This document shows positions 10,600 to 23,022 of a DNA stretch of 64,000 nt, in pieces. The DNA is from Nautilus pompilius (Eukaryota > Mollusca > Cephalopoda > Nautilida > Nautilidae). Position 1 is the stretch's first letter, and each line of letters opens with the position of its first letter. The notes below the pieces were generated by a model. The model was not told where the DNA came from. It did no database searches and was given only the letters and a program-made list of their open reading frames with translations. Both the position numbers and the translations under genes were made by a program. The DNA is taken from assembly GCA_018389105.1 (NCBI GenBank), contig JACATO010000632.1:434001-498000 (forward strand). The letters are read 5' to 3'.

Positions 10600-13500
10600 G
10601 ATTTAGAAACAATGCTGAGGTTGCGAAAAAAAAAACTTCAAAAACTCCTTGGATTGTAGCCCCTAGCTAAATTTCTTTGAACATTCCAAAGCGGCACCTA
10701 CTGACCAGATTTCCAAGGTTCTGGTAAAGAATCAGCATAGAGCTTTCCATATTAATTTTGTTGAGAGGATGCTGCTTTGATGCCTTTTGGGTGGCGGTTA
10801 ACTGTTGATGGTGGAACTTACTGTTTGCTAGGTTTCTAATGATCATATATTTGGCAAGCTGGGCTACACAAGCTCTGACAATGGCAGCTAAACCTCTTAA
10901 TGTGCCAATTTTAGCAAATTGTCAGTGAAATTGATCTATATCCTTTTTCATTTCAACTCCTAATCCTTCAACTACATAAGATACTGGCTTAGTGCCAGCC
11001 ACAATAATCCTCATCACCCATTTTTGCCCTGGTGCATAGCTCCAGAATCAAACCATGTCATTTATTGCAAATTGTCTCATTTTCACTCACTGATCCTTGT
11101 TTTGAAATCATTTTTTCTTGGGTTTTTTTAAAGCTTCATGCCTTGTTTAAGCCAGTTAGGGGCTGAGTTTAGCTTATGGTTCATTAATGGCTTTGCTGGT
11201 AATACCCAGTAGCAGTATGGTGAGTGATTCGATAAGTGAACAAATCTACTGATCAATGTCTCAAGTGTCCCCTTTTTGTTCATATTCATTTTCTTTGGCA
11301 TGAATTTAGCCATCTGCATTGTTCTCTCTGCTGGTTCATTGGTCACTGAATGATAGGGGCAGAGGTAATGTGTCTGATGGCATTCTTACTCATGAAATCT
11401 TTAAACTTTTTGCTTATAAAACTGGACATCATTATCTGAAACACACACCTGAGGTAATCCATGTGTTAAGAAGTAGACCTCATTCTAGTAACAGTTGCCT
11501 CGAAGGTGGCTGAATTCATAGCGCTTGTACCAACCCATTTAGAATACGCATCCATCTGGCCATCCCTACCAACCAGACTCCCTGACTTTGCTCACAAATG
11601 TATCACAGTTGGTGAACTCACCCACTTCTTTAGCTGTGGTGGGAGAATAGGACAGCTTCATCGTGAGAATCTGATTGCTTAGACTAGATGATCTAGGTGA
11701 TTCAGTTGGCAACTAACTCATCCATTTGGCATTAGCATTGCTCATCCCACTGCAATAAAGCAAGATATAGTTGTATGTGCTTTGAAGCAATGCCAACACC
11801 ATATCTTGATTGTGATCATAGCTGGGATTGGTTTGCCTTCAGAAAATAAACCTAGCAATAGTTTGTGATCATTATTGTAGTCAACTTTCATCTGTACAGG
11901 TATTGATGCAGCTCTGTTACATAGTATACTATTTCCATTTCATCCTCTTAAATTTGAGAGTAGTTTTGTTCTGTTGGCGAAAGTGTTTAAAATGTTTACA
12001 TTATGAGTTTTTCTCACTACCGTCCTACATAATGTGGGCCAGAACTCCCCTTTATTCCATGAGGGAAAGCATCACAGGATAGCAGTAATGGCTTTCTTTT
12101 GTCACAATAAACTAATTGTTGTGTTGATCATAACAAACTCTTCGCAGTCTCAAAAGCAGATTGTTTCCTGTTTTCCCCACTTACATTTCTTACCCTTGTG
12201 GATAATAAGCCTTTGTAATAGTTCGAGAGCTTAGCAAGATTTGGCACGTGTCAGTGATAATAATTTAGCATAGCAAGAAATTATTTCACCTGAGCTGTGT
12301 TTACCAGAGTTGGTGCATTTTTATGGCATACCAAATTGTAATCAAGTAGGTTCACATAACCTTTTAGTATGTGTTCAATGTAAGCAGCTCACCTGAGCTC
12401 TTGTTTAGCATCATTTTCTGATAAGCAGAAGCAAGGTATAATTTTATGAATTTTCTTCCCCTAATTAAGGTTGCAAATAAGTCCTCAGCTTTAGGAAGTG
12501 GATACATACATTCACAAACAACTTGTGATGCTGCTATTTAACTTTATTAGAACTACTGGTGCCAAACTGTTTAGCATGCTTTGCTGATGCATAAATAGCT
12601 TCATGGATTAACTAATCTAATTCAGCATTCATGTGATAATGTAAGGTATATGGGACTGGCTTTGCTTTACAAAATTTTGGTTTGATGCTGATGTCCAGTT
12701 CAATATGCACTGCTACACCTTTAATCATCCCTAATTCAGCTTAACACTTATGAACATTGACGCAGCAATTTGTCTAGCAGCTGCCGGACTGGAATATCTT
12801 TGGTTACACCCTTGGCCGTGAAAATACTTTCTTAATCTCATCAACCAGTTGTAATCTGTTAGTGCTGGATCATCTCTCTCCTGGGATTACCATGACCAAG
12901 AGTTATTCAAGCTGTTCATTATATTTAATGAAACATCACATTGTGCCTAGTGGAACAAATGCCTCCCCTCAGACTTGCTTTGTTATCATTTAACTTGCAT
13001 ATCAGCCCTTTTCCTCAACTGCTTCCACAGTGCCTCACTGATAGCAGACACTGAGACACCAGTGTCTAACTCCTTTTTCAAATGAATGTCATTCCAAAAT
13101 GATTCAACTCTATTTTCACCTGGATGCCACTGTCCTCCACTCACATCTTCTTTCTTTCTTTTTGACAAAAGAAATACTCTTTGTTTATGAATGGGCTGTT
13201 AATAATCAGCTTTGTGTCATTCCTGCATCTACAACAGTCATGCACTTGTACTGCATGATTTAGAATCGACTTAATGTATTGATGAAGTGTCATTACCTGT
13301 TGATTTTCACATGGGGGTCTGGATTAGAGCAACTTATCTGGACACTGATTCCATTGCCTGAGCAATGCTAATGGTGCCAGCCAATGTTAATGCCACTTCT
13401 TCACAGAAGGTTCCTTTGGATTCATTCATCATTGATTCCACAAACTAACTTGTCTTGAAGCATAAGTTCTACCACACACAGCAATAAATTCAGTGGGCAT

Positions 13501-14020
13501 TTGATTGCATGTGTGGAACTTAAAATGTTCAGCTATTGAATTGGGCATTGGCTTTTATACTTTGTCATTAGCTAACACAAGTCAGAATATGATGTTTCTT
13601 CCAGCTTTGTTGGATCTGTCAGTCCCTTAAATAACTTGTGTGTTGGCTCTCTGCATGAGTTCAACAAAACTGATTTCTTCTGTAATTGAATTAGCTATAC
13701 AATCAAATTCCATATTTTCTGTATAGTTGTCCCAATCATCTTGCTGTAGTGTCATTTCATACATTGCCATTATTCCATTATTGATTTTCCTCATTGCCAA
13801 ATGATGTATATTTGCATTGTTCATTGACTCATTGTGGACACCTGCCATGCCCGAGTCTCTTGTATTTATGTCTTGCTGTGCACCTTGTGTGTGATTACAA
13901 TGCACACACCTGAACCATGCATAAACTGGCCTGTATGCAAATTTCCCATGAGCGTGATGCTCATTCCGGGCTTGAGTCACAATACACCCTACCATTTCCT
14001 CTCAAAGTTCACACACCCTT
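10600..14020 (-). mobile_element. Ty3/Gypsy-type LTR retroelement fossil (pol and part of gag)
   Basis: Minus-strand remnant of an LTR retrotransposon, recognised from the order of its parts. A gag/nucleocapsid-like region lies at about 13.2-14.0 kb. An aspartic protease region at about 13.0-13.15 kb keeps an ELDTG-type active-site motif. Reverse transcriptase and RNase H-like stretches lie at about 11.8-12.9 kb, and an integrase-like stretch at about 10.65-11.7 kb. The order gag, protease, RT, RNase H, integrase is that of Ty3/Gypsy elements. The copy is broken by many changes and looks old. I could not identify a flanking pair of LTRs. The clade within Gypsy is not determined. Confidence 0.8.
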
Positions 14021-15758
14021 ATAAGACTACAAGGAAGAATCTTTCCTTTAATTTACATACTGTTAAAAGTGCTGAACATTTTCATTTGTTTTACTTAGAT
14101 TCAACAATCAGAAGAGTGATGGTGTCTGGTAATTTTCTCTAATGGTCGAGGGATCACACAGGCCTGTTGATTACCCTTTTTTTTAAAATCTAAAATCTTA
14201 TTTTATCTTATGTAAAAGAAAATAAAAAAATTTTTTTTCCCTCATTTTATGACTAAATACCAAAGGTAATAGCAAAGAAAAAAGAAACTGTTTTCAGAAA
14301 TCCAGCCGAAGCTAATTTTTGGTGTCATTAGTTCATTTCAGATTGATAAAGTATTTAGAAATATGCACTTCTGCTAACTTATCTCCATGGTTACACATTT
14401 CACTAATGAAAATAAATCATATAATGTTTTGATTCAAGATATATAAAGACAAAGCAAACTCTGGATAATTCAGAGATAGGACATTTTATGAAAGGAGAAA
14501 TCAGATACTGCATAGAAGGTGGAAATGATTTTTCTCTCTCGGCCGTACCTGTATTGAGTAATGTTCCCATATTAGCGTGTATATGTACACGCAGCTTACT
14601 AATTTTTACTATGTTGTTTATCTAAAAAGAAAAAGAAAGAAGGGGATAGATACATGGGCTTGATTGTCTACATCTGGAGGCAAATGCAAGTGTTATCAGC
14701 TGAAATGGTTGAGTTACTGTCTGGGTGATGATATTATTTTATGGTGGGATTAGATTAAACTAGGAGAGGCTATCTCGGGACATTTCCATATACACTTTAT
14801 GGTTCATGTCACCGCAGATGATTACCTACACTGATTATCCTAACCTTATCTGTTCATTTCTTCATCACATACATACCTGGAGCAATGAAGTTAATGAATT
14901 GTGAATGAACCCTTTCAGCAGCAACTCAACCAGCTCACTAAGTAAGACAGAAATTAAGATAATCTGGTTTAATTCATAGTGGCAGTAATTAGAAACGTGT
15001 TATTTTAAATCTTGGGGTTGTAGGAAAAACAAAAAACAGAAGACTTTTAAAAATGAAATTGCTTAATCTATAAAAATTACTACGGAGTACAGTACTTGAT
15101 TATTCTTTTATGCAGCATTATTTTTCAAACCTTTCCAGCATTCTCCTCTTTAGCGGTAATGAAATTAATCAATCTTAAGTGAGCTCTGAAACATCATTAA
15201 ATGACAATAACATAAACAGATGATGCAATTTTTAAGAACCAGGAAGTTGAAAGTTTGCTCCTGCTGCATCCACATGGGATTTCTTGAGGAATTTTATGTA
15301 CTAATAGCACAGTCATTACCATCTAATTAGTCACCAAGGCTATCTGACAGCAGTTTTGTGTTGTTGTTCTTTTTGTTTGTGTGCTAACACGAAACACACC
15401 CAAGCGATAGAAATTTGTTCTGCCCCCCCCCCAACATCAATGCTGTTTGGAAAGATTTAGTGGGTTTTTTAAAAAAATAAAACATAAACCAAGCTATATG
15501 CTAGGGTCATTCAAACGAAATCCAGCCAGATACAATTATAGTGATGATATTACAGCTGGTTTTATTTGAACATCCCTAATACACAGTATTTGTTTCTCTC
15601 TTCTTTTTTATCTGTTGATCTGCAGAATTTAAAAGAATATTTTTTCTTCAATATTTGTGTGTGTGAAACTAGTTTTGTCACCGTGGCTGGCTGGGCCTGT
15701 TCCTTTCCATTTACTGCTTAGACAATTACGTTGACAAGTCATTGCTGACTAAGCAAGC

Positions 15759-15774
15759 TCTCTCTCTCTCTCTC
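15759..15774. repeat. (CT)n microsatellite
   Basis: Eight CT units directly before TTGACAG. Confidence 0.85.
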
Positions 15775-16252
15775 TTGACAGCTGTCTTAGTGGGTCTTGT
15801 AATTCCAGATGCAGGTTGTGTTCAATGTGACACGGTTCTCCATGTTTCCACATAGTTTTAAATTCCTGGGTTTTAGTTGGGTTTCTTCATTTTGATGAGC
15901 TTTACACTTTATTTGCTGACTTGACCTTTGAAGAAAATCTTTCCTTGCCTCTTTTTGAAGATGCTCAGCGGTGTGTTTGTAGTTCAGTGCTCACAGTGAG
16001 TATTTGCTTTTGTTCTTTAATTTAAGAAGTTTGGAAACAATTTTTAAAGGAATAATGAATGTCCATATAGCTTCATTGTATATCATTTCTGCTATTTATA
16101 GTTTTGTTCCAATGTTAAAACTGCTAACTACAAACTATCAAATGCATATATTAAATAATTAATTAAATATTTCGGTATTAATACTTTGGAGATGCTTTTT
16201 TGCCAATTGATCACATGACTTACACACTGGTTTCTTTCTACATTTGAAATTG

Positions 16253-16330
16253 AAGAGTTCTAGTAGGGATTTTTTCTTGTGGCTTCCCTTGCTGTGATTA
16301 GAAGTGGCCCTGCAACCCGCTCAGTACGTA
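16253..16330 (+). repeat. Possible SINE tail fragment, plus orientation
   Basis: AGTTCTAGTAGGGATTTTTT is the reverse complement of the SINE tail seen at 2,831 and 22,843 (TCCCTACTAGAACT). It is the only piece of this family seen in plus orientation, and the match is short. Confidence 0.4.
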
Positions 16331-16488
16331 AACATATGATCCTTAATCTTGTAACCAAGTTAAGAGTCTTCAAGCATCATAACTGTGAACTGGGGAGATG
16401 TATGATGATGACAATGATTCTGGAACAGCTGCCATTTTGCATTTTTAGAACTTTTTAAAAGTGAGTGTAGAAAAATTCATTCCACTAT

Positions 16489-16694
16489 GTGCAATTATGA
16501 CACAGGAATAAACACTATGCAGTGCCACATGTAACTATGCCATGCAACTAAACACTATACAGAACCATGTATAACTATGGCACAACTAAACACCATACAG
16601 CACCACATATTACTATGACACACAACTGAACACCATATGCATCTATGACACAATTAAGCACCATACAGCACCATGTACAATGATGCACACAATA
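16489..16694. repeat. Minisatellite, about 38-bp unit, 5-6 copies
   Basis: Degenerate tandem array. Each unit resembles AACTATGRCACAACTAAACA followed by CCATACAGCACCACATGT. Units can be followed through AACACTATGCAG, AACACTATACAG, AACACCATACAG, AACACCATATGC and AGCACCATACAG. Copies differ in length from about 33 to 42 bp. No open frame runs through it. Confidence 0.85.
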
Positions 16695-17407
16695 AATTTA
16701 TTTGTGTTCTTTGTCTGGAAACCAGTTGTACTACCTGAAGGTACCTGTAGATATTTGAAAAATATTGAGAGTTTGAATAAACAGATAGTCCCTTGAAATC
16801 AATGCTATTTTCCTGCTTGCTTACTTAGTGGACCTCCCCCCCCTTTAGATATTTCAGGGTATTACTCTCATGGTCTTACCAAGAGACAGAATTTCAACCT
16901 TAGAAACTACATTGCTGATATAATGTTTTTAAAATCATCTCAGCAGTTCTGGAAACCACAGGGCTGTCACTAATAAATTTGTTTGGCTTGGATGTAATTT
17001 GATCATTGCAAGAAAATGATTTAGTTATACAAAAAATTAAGTCAGTTTTTTAATAGTGTTTCTTGAGCCTATAAGGTTGCTTTATAGTTGCCAGGAGTTG
17101 GGTACTAAAGTGAAAAGTTCAGTCTGCATGATTGAATTGAGGTTTACGTATGAAAATAATTAATGTCTTTACACTTAACAATCAGATAACAGTTGCCATA
17201 TGCAAAGGAGCGGATTGACTTATTTTTATCATATTAACAGATGACTGGTGTTGATAAGCAAAACCAACAATGAGAGTATTTCAATCTGTTTCTTGAGAAT
17301 AATACAACCAGTAATCATTGTTGTTATTTTGTTCCCTATCGGGTGTGTGACATCAGAAACTAAAGTTGGTATTAAGTACTCAGTGTGCAGTCAACCTAAT
17401 GAGCCTA

Positions 17408-17500
17408 CTAAAAATCTATACTAGAAATTTTCAGTTTTAGATGTGGGAGGAAAGAGGGAGATCCCAGAGGCAGCTGGTGAAGAAGAGTGGGAAAAGGAAT
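17408..17500 (-). repeat. SINE fragment
   Basis: The block TATACTAGAAATTTTCAGTT with TTAGATGTGGGAGGAA matches the tail side of the SINE family (compare 22,845-22,880 and 36,609-36,650). GCAGCTGGTGAAGAAGAG also matches CCAGCTAGTGAAGAGAGA of the 36.7-kb copy. The tRNA-like head is not recognisable. Confidence 0.6.
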
Positions 17501-17630
17501 TTAGCCAAGGAGAGTGTTTTGGTTGTGTGGACTCTTGATGACACATCTGATGAGCTGGATTTGGGATACTAGAGAAAATTCTGGCCTTTGAGAACTTTAG
17601 CTGTAGGAAATGTTGGCATTGAGGATTGAA

Positions 17631-17660
17631 TCTCTCTCCCTCTCCCTCTCTCTCTCTCTT
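17631..17660. repeat. CT-rich simple repeat
   Basis: CTCTCCCTCTCCCTCTCT followed by further CT units. Confidence 0.8.
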
Positions 17661-19329
17661 AGAAAGTTTGCTATGTAATTGGAGACACTAAAGTTTTTGT
17701 CAAATGTGAAAAGGGTAGTAGCAAGGAAAAGTCAAAATTAGGAGCTACGTATTTTAGAAAACTTCTTTTTTATTATAGTGTTGAACACCAAAGGCTTAAC
17801 TTATCTGATGATTTAAAGCTATTTACAGTTCATTTTAGATTTATGCCATGTTAAATATGCTTGCTTTAATTATCTTAATATATTCTATACTAAATAAAGA
17901 AAAATAAATGTGCCTGTTCTTTTTTTTATCTGACTCATTTTTCACTGTCACTTGTATGGTAACTAGGGAAATTAATTCAAAACTGAATAAATGAATATAA
18001 TATATAAAGACAATGCTTATGTTCAGTGCAAGTCTGCATGCAACAGTTCCAATGCTCACAGAGTCTGCATGTGGCCTGTCTCTGACAGTTTTGCAGAAGA
18101 TCCAGCTTTGTTTTAATCTTATTTTCTAAACAAGAAAGATAATTAACGCTGCCCTTCTACCCAAACTCTAGCTGTTGCTCAAATTATCATATAGCCTTAA
18201 GTCTTACTTGGCCCTGGGATATGCTTCAGTCTATTATTTACAGTTTTACTATGTTTTCAACTAGTCTGTGTTTGCAGCAGATGGAGTTTGATTTTAAACA
18301 TGGATTTTCATGAATATCTTCTGAATGTGGTACGCTGTTGAGCGGCAAGGGAACGAACTCTTACCAGCTGAGATTAAAGTTCTGAAAATTTCAGAGCATA
18401 GCAATTATCAAAAATAATACCTATGCTTAATTTGTGTTGGATCATGGCCTCTATTTTGTATAATTACATTTGTGCTTTGTTGTTACTTGTAACAAGTTAA
18501 TTGAAGTGGTGTACATGACCTGTAAACCAAGTTATAAATAGAAATAATGGCTACTTAACTTGGAAGTTCATATTTGACAAGAAAGGCTACATGCCAACTG
18601 ATGACAAATTTTCGCTTAAATGCAGACAATAGATATTTATGCTATGCTGTGTTAAGAAAACAAACTTTTTTTCCACTTTCAAATATTTTACTCCACAATT
18701 TGATTTGATTTGTTTTTTTTTCCAGATTTATTAGTTTCTCAGTCACATGTTCTGCTGAACTCTGCCCTCACTTAAACCAACATAAAAAGTCAGAAGGGCA
18801 GGCAGTTTTTAAAATTTTTATGAAAAATCCCTTTCACCAAGTGTGTATCGTGTGCATGTTTGGAAATACTGTATGAACACTTCCTTCTTCCTCAGCTTAG
18901 TATGGTAAAAGAACCTATGTATATAAAAGAAATATGAGACACTCCTAATGACTAACTGAAAACATGCTGAACTTTCTTTGAACATTTTTGAAGATATCTC
19001 TCATCATTGCACAATGTGGACTTCACGCCTGAGCTGCATATTTCAAAAGGGGTCTAACTAAAGATTTTATGCATTAGTATAAGATTAAAATATGGTATAG
19101 TATATACAGCAAGTATTTTCTTTCACCTCTTATTTGTTTATTTTTATTTCATTGTTATAATTTTGCTTCTTTGGTATATTTTATGATGGCAGAAACTAAA
19201 AAAGTCACTTAAAAAGTAAATTTAAAATTCTCACTCACTTTTCTTGATTACTGGTATTTCTAGTTGTTCCTTGTTATTTGAGTAATGTTACAGCCATCTG
19301 TGGTGTTTGTTATAAACTACGTGTACATT

Positions 19330-19620
19330 TAATTTAGTTTACTAGTTACTAGCCATTGGGGCTTATGTAAGAGCATTCCCAGGGAAGAAAAATTTCCGTC
19401 AATGCAATTCTTAAACCAATTAACACAATCACTTGCAATTTTCAGTAATTTATTGCATTTATTAACAATTTTATTACTAAATTTGTATTTTCTGATGTAT
19501 AATTGTGCTTGAATCTTACCTAAAATTATGACTTTAGATAGCCAAAAAAAAAGAGAGTTGGCTAGATATGACAATCTCTGCAGTCTCAATTTAAAAAGCC
19601 ATCCTGGTAATTTTATAAAT
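19330..19620 (-). mobile_element. CR1-like LINE 3' end fragment
   Basis: The minus-strand frame contains NKIVNKCNKLLKIASDCVNW followed by FKNCIDG. This matches the C-terminal CR1 signature NRVVN.WN.LP..VV.A.SVN.FK..LD. It is parallel to the 5.1-kb and 35.1-kb copies, and the DNA also aligns with the latter (AGTAATTTATTGCATTTATT versus AGTAATTTATTCCACTTATT). Only the 3' end remains, as expected of a 5'-truncated insertion. Confidence 0.75.
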
Positions 19621-22600
19621 TCATATTTTTATGTATAAATATTTACTTTTAGATAAGACCTATCTATTATATATCAATTATATGTAATTTTGTAATATTT
19701 CGGAATAGTATAACTTTTAAAACTGAACTGCTGCTGACAAGAGGCAAACAACTTTTTATTTTTTATTTATGGGGCCTACCTTTTAGGAAAAAACTGACCA
19801 AGGAGATTGATAGGAAATACCTTAATTACAGTTTCCCTAGATGTTATGGTAGCATTCTTTTGTTGTGGTGGGGGGTTTAAAATGCTCAATAACAGCTTAT
19901 TTATAGCAGCATTAAAGTTTCAGGGTTTCAAGGGAATTAACCAAGTTTTATGGTTGCATAGAAATAGCATTGTTTCTTGTTTTAATTTTAAGCTATGAAG
20001 GATTCAGTAATTTCTCAGCTAACATCTGCAGCAAGCCAGGCTTTCATTAATGACATCAGGGTCCTCTTATCAAATCAAAAGTTTCTACACTTGTTAACAT
20101 GGATGAGTCAGGCCAGGATTTAAAAACGGAATAAAGTGCCTATTACTTGGTTAATCTCTTATATCCTTATGCAGAAAGCTGGGTGTTACTACTTTTAAAA
20201 GATTACAGGATACCCATGTATTTATTATTTATGTAAGAGTAACTGAAGCATATAGCTCATTAACAGATACAAGTTTTTATTATCTATATGTGTATTTTAT
20301 TTAACCACATCCATATTAAGATTGTTTATTGTTATTTTTTAGTTTTATGAGTGAAACATTAATAACATGTGAAGTTTGTTCAGCATCATTTGAAACATCA
20401 CTCTTGTTATTTCTTTATTATGTGCAGTACATTCCAGATTTATACAAGTTTTAAATATTTTACTTGCAAGAATGAAATTTAATTCTTAATGAAAGAAACC
20501 TAGGAAGTGCTTGCTGCATTGAAACAACAATATATCACGATGGAGCCGAAACAGTTTCTCTCTCTCTCTAAACAAAAAACAAAAAATCAAATCTATACAA
20601 CAGCTTTGATGTAACTGGTTACCTAGAGCCAAACATGATGGGTGAATCAGTAGTGGTGCTCCATTTTTCCTTAAATTTGTGCTTAAAAGAGGCGAAACCA
20701 AAAGAAAGTTGTGAAAAAAGTATAGTTGTATCTGTTCGTTTCAACACACTTCTGCTTTTAGTAAATTGATACTGCTCTGCAGATAATGATGATCGTGAAA
20801 CACAAAGATACTGGTCTTGTGGCTGCATATTACACTTAGAAGGATATGCTTAATTTTTAAAAAGATTTGTACAACTGAGTGCATTACAACTACATAAATT
20901 AATGAAGTTTTCATACTTCTTTTTTCAGTATTTGAAAATGTTTCTTTCATAATTGTTGATTATCTGCCTAAAATGCATCCATAAAGGATAGGTTATTTGG
21001 TGCATTGAAACTACTATAAAATCAAACTAGAACCTACCAATTTGTCTGTACAGACCTAGATAAATCTGTAAGTACTGGTTTCTTTTACCTGTATTCATAT
21101 CATGTCTGGTTGAGAGGTTGGCTGTCTTTTTGTTTCCATGCTGTATACAGAGACAGTGTTCTGAAATAATTTTTTACTGCTATTAAAAAACACATGGCCA
21201 AGTAAAAGGAGTAGCTTTCTGTCAGCTGCCTGTGCCCAGAAACTTGTTTTTATAACTGTCTGACAATTTTGTTTTCATTGGGATTACAGACAGCCAGAGG
21301 AGCATAATAGCAAGTTTTTGGTTGGATGCCCACTAAGTCTTAAAGTAGCCTGCTTAATGAAGCTTGGCATTTTATTACTTGGTATAGAGTTGTCAAGAAA
21401 AAAACAGATTAAGGTCATGGAACAGCTGTCTTTTTTAGATGACAGTTTGACAGGTGAGATGGCTGATCACTAGCCAACAGGGATGATGTTCTATTTGGCT
21501 ATTGTACTTGAGCTCAGAGGATGATTCTGTGAGATTTCTTAGGATATTGTCAAAGTTTATCATCATGGATATGCACACCTGGCTGAATAGTTACTGGCAG
21601 TGGCTCTGCTGTCGTAGGATTTCAGATGATGACACTAACAAAATGGTTTCAAGGTATGTCAAGAATGATATACAAATTGTCCTTGAAAGTAATATGTTTA
21701 ACAGATAGAACTGGTAGAGCATTGTTTACTCAGTTGCTATCTTAGCAGTCCAATTTGAAAACTATCCATGTTTTTCTCTTATTGTTGTCTTGTTTTACAA
21801 GTATCAGATAAACTTGTTGTCATCCCACATCAAAGCCAGGGGCATGTGATTACACAACAAAGGCTGGTGGTGGCTGTCCTCGGAATTGAGCCTTGTTCTT
21901 TTATCTTTGATCTATTTTTAAACTTTGAAGCTCATCAATAAATAATAAGTACATGGTGGGGGGGTTGAAATTTTACTATTATCTGATGGTTATTTATTGC
22001 TATTATTTATAGCAATAATGATGTGCTACAGCTGATGTGCATTTAAATCTCATTACAGGTGGTTGATGTCTTATGTTACTGTGGATTATTTGAAGTGGGT
22101 CCAGTTCCCTTGATATAAGAAAAACAATATTTTGCTTCTCTGATTTTGTTTCTATTTTCTGCATCAGCTACAAATTAAATTGGCAATCCCTAAGCTGAAG
22201 ACTTTAGAATCTAAAACACAATTACTTTCAGGATTTAAAAGCTGTATAATAATATATTTTACCATATTTCACCTGAAAATGGTTGTTGAGTTATATACAT
22301 AGATTTGTTTTTCTGGCCTTGAGAAGAGAGAGTGACTTTGCGTAGGTATCTGATGATTTTTAAAAATCTTCATTTCGCCGACAAACATCATGTGCCTATC
22401 AACAATGGGGCAGGGAAGGTGTGGGGATATCTGGCATTTGAAAAGAATCTTTGATGTTTGGGCAAATAGTGTGAAAGGATTTTCTCTCATCAAATTGTTG
22501 TTAGTATGACTTTTTTTTTTTAAATGGGATCTCAGTTGTTTTTTTTTTTTAAATGAATTCTACTTTGGGCAAAACCAATAAAATAGTCCACCTGTTTGTG

Positions 22601-22838
22601 CAACCAGTAGACTGTTAAACACAGCTGACTAGATCGGGAATAATTCAGCATTATCAAATCAGGAAAGTCACCAGAGTGTGGTCAGGGTTCGATTATAGAA
22701 GTAGTTTTGTCGGAAAATACATTGATAAATCTTATCCTTCTCCTCGTCTTTTGATACATCGGAAATCAGTGGAATTTTTCTGATAATTAAAGCATAGTTC
22801 AGGTGTGAAAAACTAAAGTGTCATTGTTGAATGGCCCT
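19621..22838. other. Non-coding stretch, intron-like
   Basis: AT-rich sequence with homopolymers (for example T-runs at 22,511-22,520 and 22,539-22,549) and a short CT tract near 20,557-20,568. I see no domain-bearing frame, no RNA gene and no classified repeat. Confidence 0.45.
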
Positions 22839-22839
22839 A

Positions 22840-23022
22840 TATATAGTCCCTACTAGAACTTTTCATTTTCAGATGTTGGGGGGGTGGAGAATTTGGAGAA
22901 CTCAGGTGGTAGCCCACATGGCTAGCTGGCTGGCCTAGCCAGGCAGCCTGATCTGGTTCTGACCGGGACTCAACTTTAGCAGTCTGATTCCATGTTGTAG
23001 CCAACTGAGTTTCTGAGCAACT
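22840..23022 (-). mobile_element. tRNA-derived SINE copy
   Basis: On the minus strand the head reads ...AACTCAGTTGGCTACAACAT... (A-box-like) and, about 30 bases on, AAAGTTGAGTCCCGGTC (B-box-like GTTGAGTCC). The shared body GCCAGCCAGCTAGCCATGTG follows, then an A-rich segment and the tail AAGTTCTAGTAGGGACTATA. This is the most complete copy in the window. A target duplication was not resolved. Confidence 0.75.

Larger units (their letters stand above)
14021..19330. other. Non-coding stretch, intron-like
   Basis: No convincing exon. It contains a (CT)n tract (15,759-15,774), a minisatellite (16.49-16.69 kb), two SINE pieces (16.25 and 17.41 kb) and a CTCTCC/CT-rich tract (17,631-17,660). The segment about 14.75-15.35 kb is less repetitive and richer in mixed sequence than its surroundings. 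It could be a conserved non-coding element, but conservation cannot be judged from one sequence. Confidence 0.45.

Noticed and set aside
22687-22700. GGGTTCGATTATAG as a tRNA T-arm
   Set aside because: No matching A box or cloverleaf around it. No tRNA gene was found in the window outside the SINE heads.
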